Shown here one piece after another: positions 16,708-25,193 of a stretch of DNA of 64,000 bases. This stretch comes from Ensifer adhaerens (GTDB lineage Bacteria; Pseudomonadota; Alphaproteobacteria; Rhizobiales; Rhizobiaceae). How positions within the stretch are numbered: the first letter of the stretch is position 1; every line of letters begins with the position of its first letter. The notes under the pieces are model-generated. The model had not been told where the DNA came from and did no database searches. It was given only the letters and a program-made list of their open reading frames with translations. The position numbers were made by a program, and so were the translations under genes. The stretch spans positions 1 to 64,000 of the forward strand of contig NZ_LAZS01000004.1 of assembly GCF_002007205.1 (NCBI RefSeq), read 5' to 3'.

Positions 16708-16747
16708 TCACCTCCCGATGGGTCATCCGGGAGGTGATTGTTTTTCA
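16708..16747 (+). terminator. Terminator of the monooxygenase operon
   Basis: Perfect 10-bp stem TCACCTCCCG / CGGGAGGTGA with a 10-nt loop, followed by TTGTTTTTC. It lies between the rightward monooxygenase gene and the converging DUF423 gene. Confidence 0.85.
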
Positions 16748-17119
16748 GGCTGTCTTTCGCGGCAGGAAGGCGCCGAGCGAAACGGCGAGCCAGCCCGCCA
16801 TGATGGTCGTGCCGCCGAGCGGCGCGGACATCGGGAACAGGCCGTGGCCTGTCACATGGCGCATAGCGAGATCGGCCGAGAAGATCGCCGTGCCGGCCGC
16901 GATCAAGAGGGCAGCGATGGCTGCCGTGCGAAAGTGCGGCCAGGCTGCATAGAGCGCCACCAATGCCGGCGCATGGGCGAGGCACATGGCGGAAATGCCG
17001 GCGAGCAGGCGCGGGTCGTCGCCGTGCGAAGCGGCGGCTGCGCTGACGACGCCGGTCAGGCCCATCAATCCGGCAACAAAAAGCGTCGTTGCGCGAAATC
17101 CGCTGTGCGACATGGTCAT
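16745..17119 (-). CDS. DUF423 family membrane protein
   Basis: 124-aa integral membrane protein with about four hydrophobic segments, including FVAGLMGLTGVVSAAAASHG near the N-terminus and GWLAVSLGAF near the C-terminus. The pattern AxxxHGxD, then a central PLGG motif, is typical of DUF423 (YgdD-like) proteins, whose function is unknown. Its start overlaps the stop of the upstream globin gene (ATGA), implying coupled translation. Confidence 0.85.
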   Translation of the reverse strand: MTMSHSGFRATTLFVAGLMGLTGVVSAAAASHGDDPRLLAGISAMCLAHAPALVALYAAWPHFRTAAIAALLIAAGTAIFSADLAMRHVTGHGLFPMSAPLGGTTIMAGWLAVSLGAFLPRKTA

Positions 17120-17505
17120 TCCTTGTTCTGCATATGAAGGGCGAGACGGGTGATCGGGTCGAGAATGATCTGCCGGAGCTTGGGATGGTCGATCGTTTCC
17201 TCAAGCGCGCGGGTAAAGCAAAGCAGCCACTCGTCCCGTTCCTCGGGCCCGATCTCGGCGACGAAATGGCGGCGCAGCATCGGGTGGCCGCGCTTTTCGA
17301 CGTAGATGGGCGGTCCGCCGAGCCAGCCGGTCAGGTACTCGTAGAATTTCTCTTCGCTTCCGGACAGGTCGGGCGGATGCACCGCGCGGCAGCGCGCCGC
17401 TTCCGGCAACGTGTCCATCAGCTCGTAGAAACGGCGCGTCAGCGCGCGAACCGTCGGATCGCCGCCGATGGCTTGGTAGAGGGTCGTGGTTTCCTGTTCC
17501 GCCAT
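17116..17505 (-). CDS. Group II truncated hemoglobin
   Basis: 129-aa globin of the 2-on-2 group. Family marks are IGGDPTVRALTRRFYELMDT at the N-terminus, LTGWLGGPPIYVEKRGHPMLRRHF with the proximal-side HP-x-LR-x-H pattern, and RDEWLLCFTRAL with the Trp at the G8 position. Such globins bind O2 or NO and help against nitrosative or oxidative stress. ATG 17505 with AAGGACG upstream is preferred over an in-frame start 51 bp earlier. It is translationally coupled to the DUF423 gene. Context adds little on ligand chemistry. Confidence 0.9.
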   Translation of the reverse strand: MAEQETTTLYQAIGGDPTVRALTRRFYELMDTLPEAARCRAVHPPDLSGSEEKFYEYLTGWLGGPPIYVEKRGHPMLRRHFVAEIGPEERDEWLLCFTRALEETIDHPKLRQIILDPITRLALHMQNKE

Positions 17506-17599
17506 GTTCGCGTCCTTCGTTCCATCGGTCCTAGCGCGCGGCGGCGGGGCGAACAACGATTTTCAGAATGCGGATTTGCGGCGTTTCATCGCGCTTCTC

Positions 17600-17629
17600 T
17601 TGACAAACCGTCCAGACGGTATCTTTATA
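17600..17629 (+). promoter_or_regulatory. Promoter with embedded TetR operator
   Basis: TTGACA (17600-17605), 18-bp spacer and TTTATA (17624-17629). The spacer holds a perfect inverted repeat ACCGTC-CA-GACGGT (17607-17620), the expected site for the TetR-family repressor that starts 6 bp after the -10. Binding would block RNA polymerase, giving autorepression. Confidence 0.75.
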
Positions 17630-17634
17630 GTGCC

Positions 17635-18195
17635 ATGACCGAAGCTCATCGCCGCAAGAAACAGCCGGAACAGGTGCGCCAGCAATTGCTGGAGGTCGCC
17701 GCACGCCTTTCGCACGAGCAGGGGGTGGCCGGCATCACGCTCGATGCCGTGTCGCAGGCGGCCGGCGTCAGCAAGGGCGGGCTGCTGCATCATTTTCCGA
17801 ACAAGCTCGCGCTGCTCGACGGGCTGTTCGACGACCTGGTGACGCGGTTCGACCACGCGATCGAGGCGGCGATGGCGCGCGATCCGGTGGCAAAGGGGCG
17901 CTTTACGCGCGCCTATATCGACGTCTGCTTCGCGCTCGATCCGGCGACCGACGTGCCGGGCTGGCGCATGCTGACGATCGCGCTCATTGCCGAGCCGCAT
18001 CTGAAGAGCCGCTGGCGCGACTGGGTCGGCCGGCGATCGGCGGAGTTTGCGGAGACGGACGGTTCGACCGGTTGCGTGCTCGCGCGTTTTGCCTGCGACG
18101 GGGTGTGGCTCGCGGATCTGATGCAGAGCCACGACCTCGATGCCGAGGCGCGCGCCGGTCTCGTTGACAATCTCAAGGCGCTTTCGGCGCAATAG
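17635..18195 (+). CDS. TetR-family transcriptional repressor
   Basis: 186-aa regulator. The N-terminal helix-turn-helix is at residues about 15-60 (GVAGITLDAVSQAAGVSKGGLLHHFPNK), followed by a helical ligand domain resembling the TetR_C_33-like group of small drug-sensing repressors. It sits directly upstream of an SMR efflux gene with a 120-bp gap, and a palindrome overlaps its own promoter. The simplest reading is a drug-sensing repressor of itself and the transporter. The effector is unknown. ATG 17635 is preferred; the longer upstream frame is a shadow of the globin gene. Confidence 0.9.
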   Translation: MTEAHRRKKQPEQVRQQLLEVAARLSHEQGVAGITLDAVSQAAGVSKGGLLHHFPNKLALLDGLFDDLVTRFDHAIEAAMARDPVAKGRFTRAYIDVCFALDPATDVPGWRMLTIALIAEPHLKSRWRDWVGRRSAEFAETDGSTGCVLARFACDGVWLADLMQSHDLDAEARAGLVDNLKALSAQ

Positions 18196-18315
18196 ATCAC
18201 TTCATCGTTTCATCGAAACACTGAACTGATCTAAGTCTTTGAAATCACGCAGGTCCGGACGGAAAACCGCTTTGCACTTTTCCTGGAACTGCTCTGGTCC
18301 GGAATGGAGTCCCCC

Positions 18316-18657
18316 ATGAACCCCGCCATGCTCTATACCGTCCTGGTTGCGGCAATCGTATTCGAAGTGCTCGGCACCTCGGCGATGCAGGCAGCGCAGC
18401 ATTTCACCCGCCTGGGGCCGACGGTGCTGATGGTGGTCTGCTACGCGATCGCCTTCTTCTTCCTGTCCTATACGCTGCGCTTCATCCCGGTCGGCATCGC
18501 CTATGCGGTCTGGAGCGGGCTCGGCATCGTCCTGATCTCGCTCGTCGGCTACTTCGCCTTCGGGCAGAAGCTCGACCTGGCCGCCATCCTGGGGCTGGGC
18601 CTGATCATTGCCGGCGTGGTGGTCCTCAACCTGTTTTCGAAGTCGACCTTCCACTGA
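18316..18657 (+). CDS. Small multidrug resistance (SMR) efflux protein
   Basis: 113-aa four-helix inner-membrane transporter of the EmrE type. The essential Glu in helix 1 is E17 (VAAIVFEVLGTSAMQ); helix 3 shows GIAYAVWSGLGIVLI, the EmrE signature. Such proteins exchange protons for cationic drugs and quaternary ammonium compounds as dimers. ATG 18316 has GGAG upstream; an in-frame ATG at 18304 is the alternative. No second SMR subunit gene lies beside it, suggesting a homodimer. Confidence 0.9.
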   Translation: MNPAMLYTVLVAAIVFEVLGTSAMQAAQHFTRLGPTVLMVVCYAIAFFFLSYTLRFIPVGIAYAVWSGLGIVLISLVGYFAFGQKLDLAAILGLGLIIAGVVVLNLFSKSTFH

Positions 18658-18674
18658 GACGGGCAAGCGCTCCG

Positions 18675-19694
18675 TCACGCGTCCTGCGGCGGCGTCGTCG
18701 ATTCGCGCAGGATCAGTTCCACCGGCCATAATTCGTGGATCTCGCTGGTCGGCCTGCCTGCCAGAAGCTGCAGCAAGAGATCTGCCGAGCGCGCGCCGGC
18801 GGCTCGAATGGACGAGCGCGTCGCTGAGAGGGACGGCACCATGTTCTCAGCGGTCAGGTAAGGGAACACGTCGTCATGGGCGATGACTGAGACCTCGCGG
18901 CCAATCTCCAGCCCCATCGAACGCGCTGCCCGGTAGATACCGAGTGCCGTCATCATCGAGCCGGCGACGAAGGCGGTCGGGCGCGGGGTCTGTTCGAGGA
19001 AGGAGCGCGCGAAGCGAAAACCGAGCTCGTCGGTGAAATTGCCGTGGGCAACCAGTCGCGGATCGAAGGGGATGCCGCGCGCCTCCAGTGCGTCGCGATA
19101 ACCCTTGTCGCGGTGGAGCGAGAAGGTCCGGCCCTGCCGGCCGTTGATCATGGCGATGCGGCGATGGCCAAGGTCAAGCAAATGAGACGTCGCCCGACGG
19201 ATCGCGCCTTCGTTGTCGATATCGAGCCATGCGTGCGGTACGTCGGTTTCCGACCGCCCATGCACAAGGAAAGGCATGCCGAGCCGGTGCAGCAGGGCGA
19301 TGCGCTCGTCGTTTGGTGTTGCCGAGTGCACGATTATGGCATCGACGCGACCGCTGTCGGCAAGCCGGCTGTAAAGCTGAATTTCGCTCTCGGGATCCTT
19401 CTCGTCCAAGGGGCTGACAAGGATGTCGATGTCATCGTCGCTGAGCCTTTCGGCCAGGCCGCCCATGAATTCGGAAAAGTGGAACTCGCCGGTTCGTCCC
19501 ATGACGACGCCGATGGCGCCGGCGCGCCCGGTGGCAAGCCTGACGGCATTGATGTTCGGGCGATAACCGAGACGCGCCGCCTCTTCCGCGACGCGCTTGC
19601 GCGTCTTTTCGCTGACCTCCGGATAGCCGCTCAGCGCCCGGCTGACGGTGGTCGGCGAAAGGCCCAGCTGTTGTGCGAACTCCCTCAGTTTCAT
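18675..19694 (-). CDS. thuR: LacI-family regulator of the thu operon
   Basis: 339-aa LacI-type repressor. The N-terminal helix-turn-helix and hinge are MKLREFAQQLGLSPTTVSRAL and RKRVAEEAARLGYRPN, followed by a periplasmic-binding-like effector domain (about residues 60-335). Divergent from thuEFGKAB across a 363-bp AT-rich gap, the arrangement of thuR in Sinorhizobium. It probably senses a trehalose- or maltose-derived ligand and represses the transport/utilisation operon. The stop falls 17 bp past the end of the converging SMR gene. Confidence 0.9.
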   Translation of the reverse strand: MKLREFAQQLGLSPTTVSRALSGYPEVSEKTRKRVAEEAARLGYRPNINAVRLATGRAGAIGVVMGRTGEFHFSEFMGGLAERLSDDDIDILVSPLDEKDPESEIQLYSRLADSGRVDAIIVHSATPNDERIALLHRLGMPFLVHGRSETDVPHAWLDIDNEGAIRRATSHLLDLGHRRIAMINGRQGRTFSLHRDKGYRDALEARGIPFDPRLVAHGNFTDELGFRFARSFLEQTPRPTAFVAGSMMTALGIYRAARSMGLEIGREVSVIAHDDVFPYLTAENMVPSLSATRSSIRAAGARSADLLLQLLAGRPTSEIHELWPVELILRESTTPPQDA

Positions 19695-20057
19695 TCGGTA
19701 TGCGTTTCCTCAAGCCCTGGCCCGTCCCAGAAATATACACCTTCGCTGCCGGTAACAATCGGTTTGTCGGTGGCTTCCAGCGTCTCAGGTCGCCGCAAGA
19801 TTTTACCAAACCGTTTTAAATTTGTGCGGTTCCCCTTTGATTTTATGGGGTTCTGCCAGATGAAGGTGTAGATCCCCATGGTTCGTTATTTCATTGAAAT
19901 AATGAAGGTATTTCGAGTAATTCACGGTCAGGCGACTTTTTCTGACGTATGGATTGACAGTTTTTCAGTCTTCTGCCAACTTTTTTCGATCCAAACCGCT
20001 TTCGAATTTGCCGAGGAGCTTTCGTGCGGTGGAGGGGGAACAGGAGGAGTCGACCCA
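19695..20057. promoter_or_regulatory. thuR-thuE divergent control region
   Basis: 363-bp AT-rich gap between divergent thuR and thuE, no gene. Candidate operator elements: a 17-bp inverted repeat TTATTTCA-T-TGAAATAA (19886-19902) and a LacI-like half-symmetric site around AAACCGTTTT (19808-19817). The thuE ribosome site AGGAGG is at 20042-20047. An in-frame extension upstream of thuE is not needed and would put charged residues before the signal peptide. Confidence 0.6.
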
Positions 20058-21320
20058 ATGGCAACCATGCTCAATGCCCTGACTTTTTGTGCAGCAATCG
20101 TTGCAGCCGGAACGGCCAGCGCCGCCGAGCTTTCGCTCGCTGCCAACACCACCGGCAAGAACATCAACTTCATTCGCGAGCAGCTCGACATCTTCGAAAA
20201 GGAGACAGGTCACAAGGTGAGCCTGGTCACCATGCCGTCATCCAGCAGCGAGCAATTCAGCCAGTACCGGCTGTGGCTTGCGGCCGGAAACAAGGATGTC
20301 GATGTCTACCAGACTGATGTCATCTGGGCGCCGCAGCTTGCCGACCAGTTCGTCGATCTGACGGATGCGGCCAAGGATGTTGTCGGACAACACTTCCCCT
20401 CGATCATCGCCTCACAGACCGTCAATGGGCACCTGGTGGCGCTCCCGATCTTCACCGACGCGCCGGCGCTCTTCTATCGCAAGGATTTGCTGGACAAGTA
20501 CGACAAGACGCCGCCGAAGACCTGGGACGAACTGGCTGATATCGCCAAGGAGATCCAGGAGAAGGAACGGGCCGCCGGTCAAAGTGATCTCTGGGGTTAC
20601 GTCTTCCAGGGCAACGCCTATGAAGGGCTGACGTGCAATGCGCTTGAATGGATCAAGTCGTCGGGCGGCGGCCAGATCGTCGAGCCCGACGGCACGATCT
20701 CGATCAACAACGAGAAGGCGGCTGCCGCCATCGATCGCATCAAGGGCTGGATCGGCACGATCTCACCGCAGGGCGTGCTTGCCTACCAGGAAGAAGAATC
20801 GCGCGGCGTCTGGCAGACCGGCAATTCCGTCTTCATGCGCAACTGGCCCTATGCCTATGCGCTCGGCAATGGCGACGACAGCGCAGTCAAGGGCAAGTTT
20901 GCCGTGGCGCCGCTGCCGACGGCCACCGATGGCGACCAGCCGTCCTCGGCGCTCGGCGGCTGGAACCTTGCCGTTTCCAAGTATTCCGACGAGCAGGAAG
21001 CGGCAATCGCGCTCGTCAAGTTTCTCGCCTCGCCGGACGTGCAGAAAGAGCGTGCGCTTCAGCTCTCCCAGCTTCCGACGATCGCCGCGCTCTACGACGA
21101 TGCGGAAGTCGCAAAGGCCCAACCGTTCATGCCGGCCTGGAAGCCGATCTTCGAAAGCGCCGTTCCGCGCCCGTCGGCCGTCACCAAGGTCAAATACAAC
21201 GAAGTCTCCGCGAAGTTCTGGGGTGCGGTTCACAACTCGCTTTCCGGCAACGGCACGGCAGCGGAAAACCTCGAGCTGCTCGAAATCGAACTCACCGAGA
21301 TGAAGGGCGACAACTGGTGA
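20058..21320 (+). CDS. thuE: Trehalose/maltose-binding periplasmic protein ThuE
   Basis: 420-aa solute-binding protein of the MalE-like family (SBP_bac_1). The signal peptide is MATMLNALTFCAAIVAAGTASA, with cleavage before AELS. Further marks are FEKETGHKVSLVTMPSSSSEQF, DVYQTDVIWAPQLADQFVDL and LGGWNLAVSKYSDEQEAAI. It delivers trehalose, maltose and possibly sucrose to ThuFG. ATG 20058 has AGGAGG at the ideal spacing. First gene of thuEFGKAB; gene order, not the protein alone, gives the thu assignment. Confidence 0.92.
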   Translation: MATMLNALTFCAAIVAAGTASAAELSLAANTTGKNINFIREQLDIFEKETGHKVSLVTMPSSSSEQFSQYRLWLAAGNKDVDVYQTDVIWAPQLADQFVDLTDAAKDVVGQHFPSIIASQTVNGHLVALPIFTDAPALFYRKDLLDKYDKTPPKTWDELADIAKEIQEKERAAGQSDLWGYVFQGNAYEGLTCNALEWIKSSGGGQIVEPDGTISINNEKAAAAIDRIKGWIGTISPQGVLAYQEEESRGVWQTGNSVFMRNWPYAYALGNGDDSAVKGKFAVAPLPTATDGDQPSSALGGWNLAVSKYSDEQEAAIALVKFLASPDVQKERALQLSQLPTIAALYDDAEVAKAQPFMPAWKPIFESAVPRPSAVTKVKYNEVSAKFWGAVHNSLSGNGTAAENLELLEIELTEMKGDNW

Positions 21321-21435
21321 TCCTCCCGGGGGCGAGGGGAGTGCTTGTCAAGCCTCCCTTCGCTCCACCGAGCACCGCCATTCCTCTCCGATCAACCGCT
21401 CGGCCGTGTGCCGAATGGCAAGGGTGAGTATAGAC

Positions 21436-22419
21436 ATGACCGACCTTTCCCTCGCAGATCCGCCTTCCGCCCTCGGGCAGCAGGCGCGGATCCGCTCCGA
21501 CCTCAACGCCGAGCGTGTCCGCTCCGCCTGGATCTTTCTCGCACCGACGCTGCTGGTGCTGGCACTCGTCGCCGGCTGGCCGCTGCTGCGCACCGTCTAT
21601 TTCAGCTTCACCAATGCGTCGCTGACCAACCTCGAAGGCGCCGAGTTCGTCGGCTTCAAGAACTACTTTACCTGGATCACGCTGAAGAGCGGGCGCACGG
21701 TCTATAACGGCCTGCTTGCCGATCCGGCATGGTGGAATGCGGTCTGGAACACGCTCAAGTTTTCGGCCCTTTCCGTCACCATCGAGACGGTGCTCGGTCT
21801 CGTCGTCGCGCTGGTGCTCAACGCCCATTTTCCGGGCCGCGGGCTGGTGCGCGCCGCGATCCTCATCCCCTGGGCGATCCCGACCATCGTTTCGGCCAAG
21901 ATGTGGGCCTGGATGCTCAACGACCAGTTCGGCATTTTGAACGACCTTCTGCTCGGCCTCGGTCTGATCACCCACAAGATCGCCTGGACGGCCAATCCGG
22001 AGACGGCGATGATCGCGGTCTTGATCGTCGACGTCTGGAAGACGACGCCATTCATGGCGCTGCTCATCCTCGCCGGGCTGCAGATGGTGCCGTCGGATAT
22101 CTATGAGGCGGCCAAGATCGATGGCGTGCATCCGCTGAAAGTCTTCTGGCGGCTGACGCTGCCCTTGATCCGCCCGGCGCTGATGGTCGCGGTGATCTTC
22201 CGCATGCTCGACGCGCTGCGCATCTTCGATCTCATCTATGTGCTGACACCCAACAACGCCCAGACCAAGACCATGTCGGTGCTGGCGCGCGAGAACCTGT
22301 TCGATTTCGACAAGTTTGCCTATGGGGCTGCAGCCTCGACGATGCTGTTCCTGATCATCGCGGCGATCACTGTCGCCTACATGTGGTTCGGCCGGGTCAA
22401 TCTTGAGGGAGATCGCTGA
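21436..22419 (+). CDS. thuF: Trehalose/maltose ABC permease ThuF
   Basis: 327-aa MalF-type permease with six membrane helices; the first is WIFLAPTLLVLALVAGWPLLRTVYF. The EAA loop that contacts the ATPase reads IYEAAKIDGVHPLKVFWRLTLP (about residue 215). An extended periplasmic loop follows helix 1, as in MalF relatives. ATG 21436 was chosen; the frame opens 30 bp earlier without a good ribosome site. The stop overlaps thuG (TGATG). Confidence 0.93.
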   Translation: MTDLSLADPPSALGQQARIRSDLNAERVRSAWIFLAPTLLVLALVAGWPLLRTVYFSFTNASLTNLEGAEFVGFKNYFTWITLKSGRTVYNGLLADPAWWNAVWNTLKFSALSVTIETVLGLVVALVLNAHFPGRGLVRAAILIPWAIPTIVSAKMWAWMLNDQFGILNDLLLGLGLITHKIAWTANPETAMIAVLIVDVWKTTPFMALLILAGLQMVPSDIYEAAKIDGVHPLKVFWRLTLPLIRPALMVAVIFRMLDALRIFDLIYVLTPNNAQTKTMSVLARENLFDFDKFAYGAAASTMLFLIIAAITVAYMWFGRVNLEGDR

Positions 22420-23249
22420 TGGTTGCCACCCTTGCCAAGCGCTCGGCGTTCTATGCCCTCGTCGCTGCGATCATCCTCATGGCCGTCTTCCCGTTCTACT
22501 ACGCGGTACTGACGAGCTTCAAATCCGGAACCGCACTCTTCCGGGTCGATTACTGGCCGACCGAGATCTCCTTTGACAACTACGCCGGCATCGTCACGAG
22601 CAGCGGCTTCCTGCGCAATCTTGCCAACTCGCTGATGGTTGCGACCATTGTCGTCGCCGTGTCGCTGCTGCTTGCGGTCACCGCGGCTTATGCGCTGGCG
22701 CGGGTGCGCTTTCGCGGTCGCGGACTTCTGCTTCTGACAATCCTGTCGGTGTCGATGTTTCCGCAGATCGCCGTGCTTGCGGGTCTGTTCGAGTTGATCC
22801 GCGCGGTCGGGATCTTCAACACGCCGCTCGCGCTGATCTTCTCCTACATGATCTTCACGCTGCCGTTCACGGTGTGGGTGCTCACCACCTTCATGCGCGA
22901 CCTGCCGGTCGAGATCGAGGAAGCGGCGATCGTCGACGGCGCCACGCCCTGGGTCATCATTACCCGAGTGTTCATGCCGCTGATGTGGCCGGCATTGGTG
23001 ACAACCGGGCTGCTCGCCTTCATCGCCGCCTGGAACGAGTTCCTGTTCGCGCTGACCTTCACCTCGTCCGACAGCCAGCGCACGGTGCCGGTCGCGATCG
23101 CGCTTCTTTCGGGCAACAGCGAGTACGAGATCCCGTGGGGCAACATCATGGCCGCATCGATCATCGTCACCGTGCCGCTCGTGATCCTCGTCCTGATCTT
23201 TCAGCGACGGATCATCTCCGGGCTCACCGCCGGCGGCGTCAAAGGATAA
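22419..23249 (+). CDS. thuG: Trehalose/maltose ABC permease ThuG
   Basis: 276-aa MalG-type permease with six predicted helices and the EAA loop IEEAAIVDGATPWVIITRVFMPLMWP near residue 165. The N-terminus begins directly with a hydrophobic helix (FYALVAAIILMAVFPFYYAV), typical of MalG. It forms the membrane channel with ThuF, energised by ThuK. The ATG overlaps the thuF stop by one base and thuK begins 11 bp after its end, so the three are a tight transcriptional unit. Confidence 0.93.
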   Translation: MVATLAKRSAFYALVAAIILMAVFPFYYAVLTSFKSGTALFRVDYWPTEISFDNYAGIVTSSGFLRNLANSLMVATIVVAVSLLLAVTAAYALARVRFRGRGLLLLTILSVSMFPQIAVLAGLFELIRAVGIFNTPLALIFSYMIFTLPFTVWVLTTFMRDLPVEIEEAAIVDGATPWVIITRVFMPLMWPALVTTGLLAFIAAWNEFLFALTFTSSDSQRTVPVAIALLSGNSEYEIPWGNIMAASIIVTVPLVILVLIFQRRIISGLTAGGVKG

Positions 23250-23260
23250 GGGGATAAATC

Positions 23261-24289
23261 ATGGCAGAACTTCAATTGCGCAACATCCGCAAGTCCTTCG
23301 GCGCCTTCGAGGTGATCAAGGGCGTCAGCATGGATATCCGGGCCGGCGAATTCATGGTTTTTGTCGGACCGTCGGGCTGCGGCAAGTCCACGCTCCTTCG
23401 CCTGATCGCCGGGCTGGAGGAGATCACGTCGGGCACGCTGTCCTTCGACGGGCAGGTGGTCAACCAGCTGACGCCGTCGAAGCGCGGCATCGCGATGGTG
23501 TTCCAGTCCTATGCGCTCTACCCGCACATGACGGTGTTCGAGAACATGTCCTTCGGCATGCAGCTTGCGGGAAAGGACAAGGAGCAGTGCAGGAAGAGGG
23601 TGGAGGCCGCAGCCGAGATGCTGCAGCTCACGCCCTATCTCCAGCGCCTGCCGCGGCAGCTTTCGGGCGGCCAGCGCCAGCGCGTGGCGATCGGCCGGGC
23701 AATCGTGCGCGATCCGAAGGTCTTTCTCTTCGACGAGCCGCTCTCCAATCTCGACGCGGCGCTGCGCGTTGCGACCCGCATCGAGATCGCCAAGCTGCAT
23801 CGCAGCATGCACAAGACGACGATGATCTATGTCACCCACGACCAGGTCGAGGCGATGACACTGGCTGATCGCATTTGCGTGCTACGGGATGGTGTGGTCG
23901 AACAGATCGGCACGCCGCTGGAGCTTTATGAGAACCCGAATTCGGTCTTCGTCGCAGGGTTCATCGGTTCGCCGAAGATGAACCTCCTATCCGGCGCGCT
24001 CGCTGCGCCCTACGATGCCCATACGATCGGCATCAGGGCTGAGCATCTGGAGATCCGGGTGGGCGACGGCAGGTGGTCGGGAGCGGTGGTGCATTCCGAA
24101 ATGCTCGGTTCCGACAGCTACATCTATCTCGATATCGGCGTCGGCGAACCGGTCATTGTCCGGGAGGGCGGCACGTCGCTTCACCGGCCGGGTGAGACAG
24201 TGCAGATCTCACCGGTCGGCGACAACATCCACCGCTTCGATGCGTCGGGGCAGGCGCTTGGCCGCGCCCCGATGAGAGGGGCAGCCTGA
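23261..24289 (+). CDS. thuK: Trehalose/maltose ABC ATPase ThuK
   Basis: 342-aa MalK/UgpC-type ATPase. Walker A is GPSGCGKST near residue 37, the signature LSGGQRQRVAIGRAI near 134, Walker B VFLFDEPLSNLDA and the switch H in YVTHDQVEAMTLA. A C-terminal OB-fold regulatory domain (about 240-340, containing GIRAEHLEI) is present. Same operon as the permeases. A 113-bp gap separates it from thuA. Confidence 0.94.
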   Translation: MAELQLRNIRKSFGAFEVIKGVSMDIRAGEFMVFVGPSGCGKSTLLRLIAGLEEITSGTLSFDGQVVNQLTPSKRGIAMVFQSYALYPHMTVFENMSFGMQLAGKDKEQCRKRVEAAAEMLQLTPYLQRLPRQLSGGQRQRVAIGRAIVRDPKVFLFDEPLSNLDAALRVATRIEIAKLHRSMHKTTMIYVTHDQVEAMTLADRICVLRDGVVEQIGTPLELYENPNSVFVAGFIGSPKMNLLSGALAAPYDAHTIGIRAEHLEIRVGDGRWSGAVVHSEMLGSDSYIYLDIGVGEPVIVREGGTSLHRPGETVQISPVGDNIHRFDASGQALGRAPMRGAA

Positions 24290-24402
24290 CCGGCTATATC
24301 CCCCAATCGAACGGTTTCTAGCTCCTGGGTCGCCAATGCGTGGCGGCCCATACATCGTAAGACGGCATGCCCGAGACGGGCGAACACCCAAGGAGAATGA
24401 AC

Positions 24403-25188
24403 GTGCCTATCAGAACAGTTGTTTGGGGCGAGAATATCCACGAGCAGACCAACGAGATCGTCCGCAGCATCTATCCGAACGGGATGCACAATACGATCGC
24501 GGCGGCGCTGAACACCGAAGGCGGCATCGAGGCGACGACGGCGACGTTGCAGGAACCGGAGCATGGCCTCAGCGTCGAGCGTCTTGCCAACACCGATGTG
24601 CTTTTGTGGTGGGGCCACAAGGACCATGGTGCCGTCAGCGACGAGATCGTCGAGCGGGTCGCCAAGCGCGTTTGGGAAGGCATGGGCCTGATCGTGCTGC
24701 ATTCCGGTCACTTCTCCAAGATCTTCAAGCGCCTGATGGGAACGCCCTGCGCGCTGAAATGGCGCGAGGCCGGCGAACGCGAACGCGTTTGGGCGATCAA
24801 CCCGCGCCATCCGATCGCCGAGGGTATCGACGAAAACTTCGTGCTTGAGAACGAGGAGATGTATGGCGAGCAGTTTTCGGTGCCGGAGCCGCTCGAAACC
24901 GTGTTCATCTCGTGGTTTGCCGGCGGCGAAGTGTTCCGCTCGGGCCTCACCTGGCGCCGCGGCGCGGGTAACATCTTCTACTTCCGTCCGGGCCACGAGA
25001 CCTACCCGACCTATCACGACGCCAATGTGCAGAAGGTGCTGCGCAATTCGGTGAAGTGGGCCTACAACGCCGACAACCGCTACACGGCGATCCACGACGC
25101 GCCGAACGTGCCGGTCGAAAAGGCGCTGGAGCCGATCGTCGAGCGCGGCCCACGGCTGCACCAGGCCGGCGAAGCAGGATACAGGTGA
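24403..25188 (+). CDS. thuA: Trehalose utilisation protein ThuA
   Basis: 261-aa ThuA-family protein with a class I glutamine-amidotransferase-like fold, marked by [26 protein letters not shown] and [19 protein letters not shown]. In rhizobia ThuA and ThuB are needed to use trehalose and related disaccharides, through 3-keto derivatives. GTG 24403 is preferred since AAGGAG is seven bases upstream; ATG 24397 is too close to it. The stop overlaps a potential GTG of thuB, and the thuB ATG follows six bases later, indicating coupling. Confidence 0.92.
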   Translation: MPIRTVVWGENIHEQTNEIVRSIYPNGMHNTIAAALNTEGGIEATTATLQEPEHGLSVERLANTDVLLWWGHKDHGAVSDEIVERVAKRVWEGMGLIVLHSGHFSKIFKRLMGTPCALKWREAGERERVWAINPRHPIAEGIDENFVLENEEMYGEQFSVPEPLETVFISWFAGGEVFRSGLTWRRGAGNIFYFRPGHETYPTYHDANVQKVLRNSVKWAYNADNRYTAIHDAPNVPVEKALEPIVERGPRLHQAGEAGYR

Positions 25189-25193
25189 GCACC

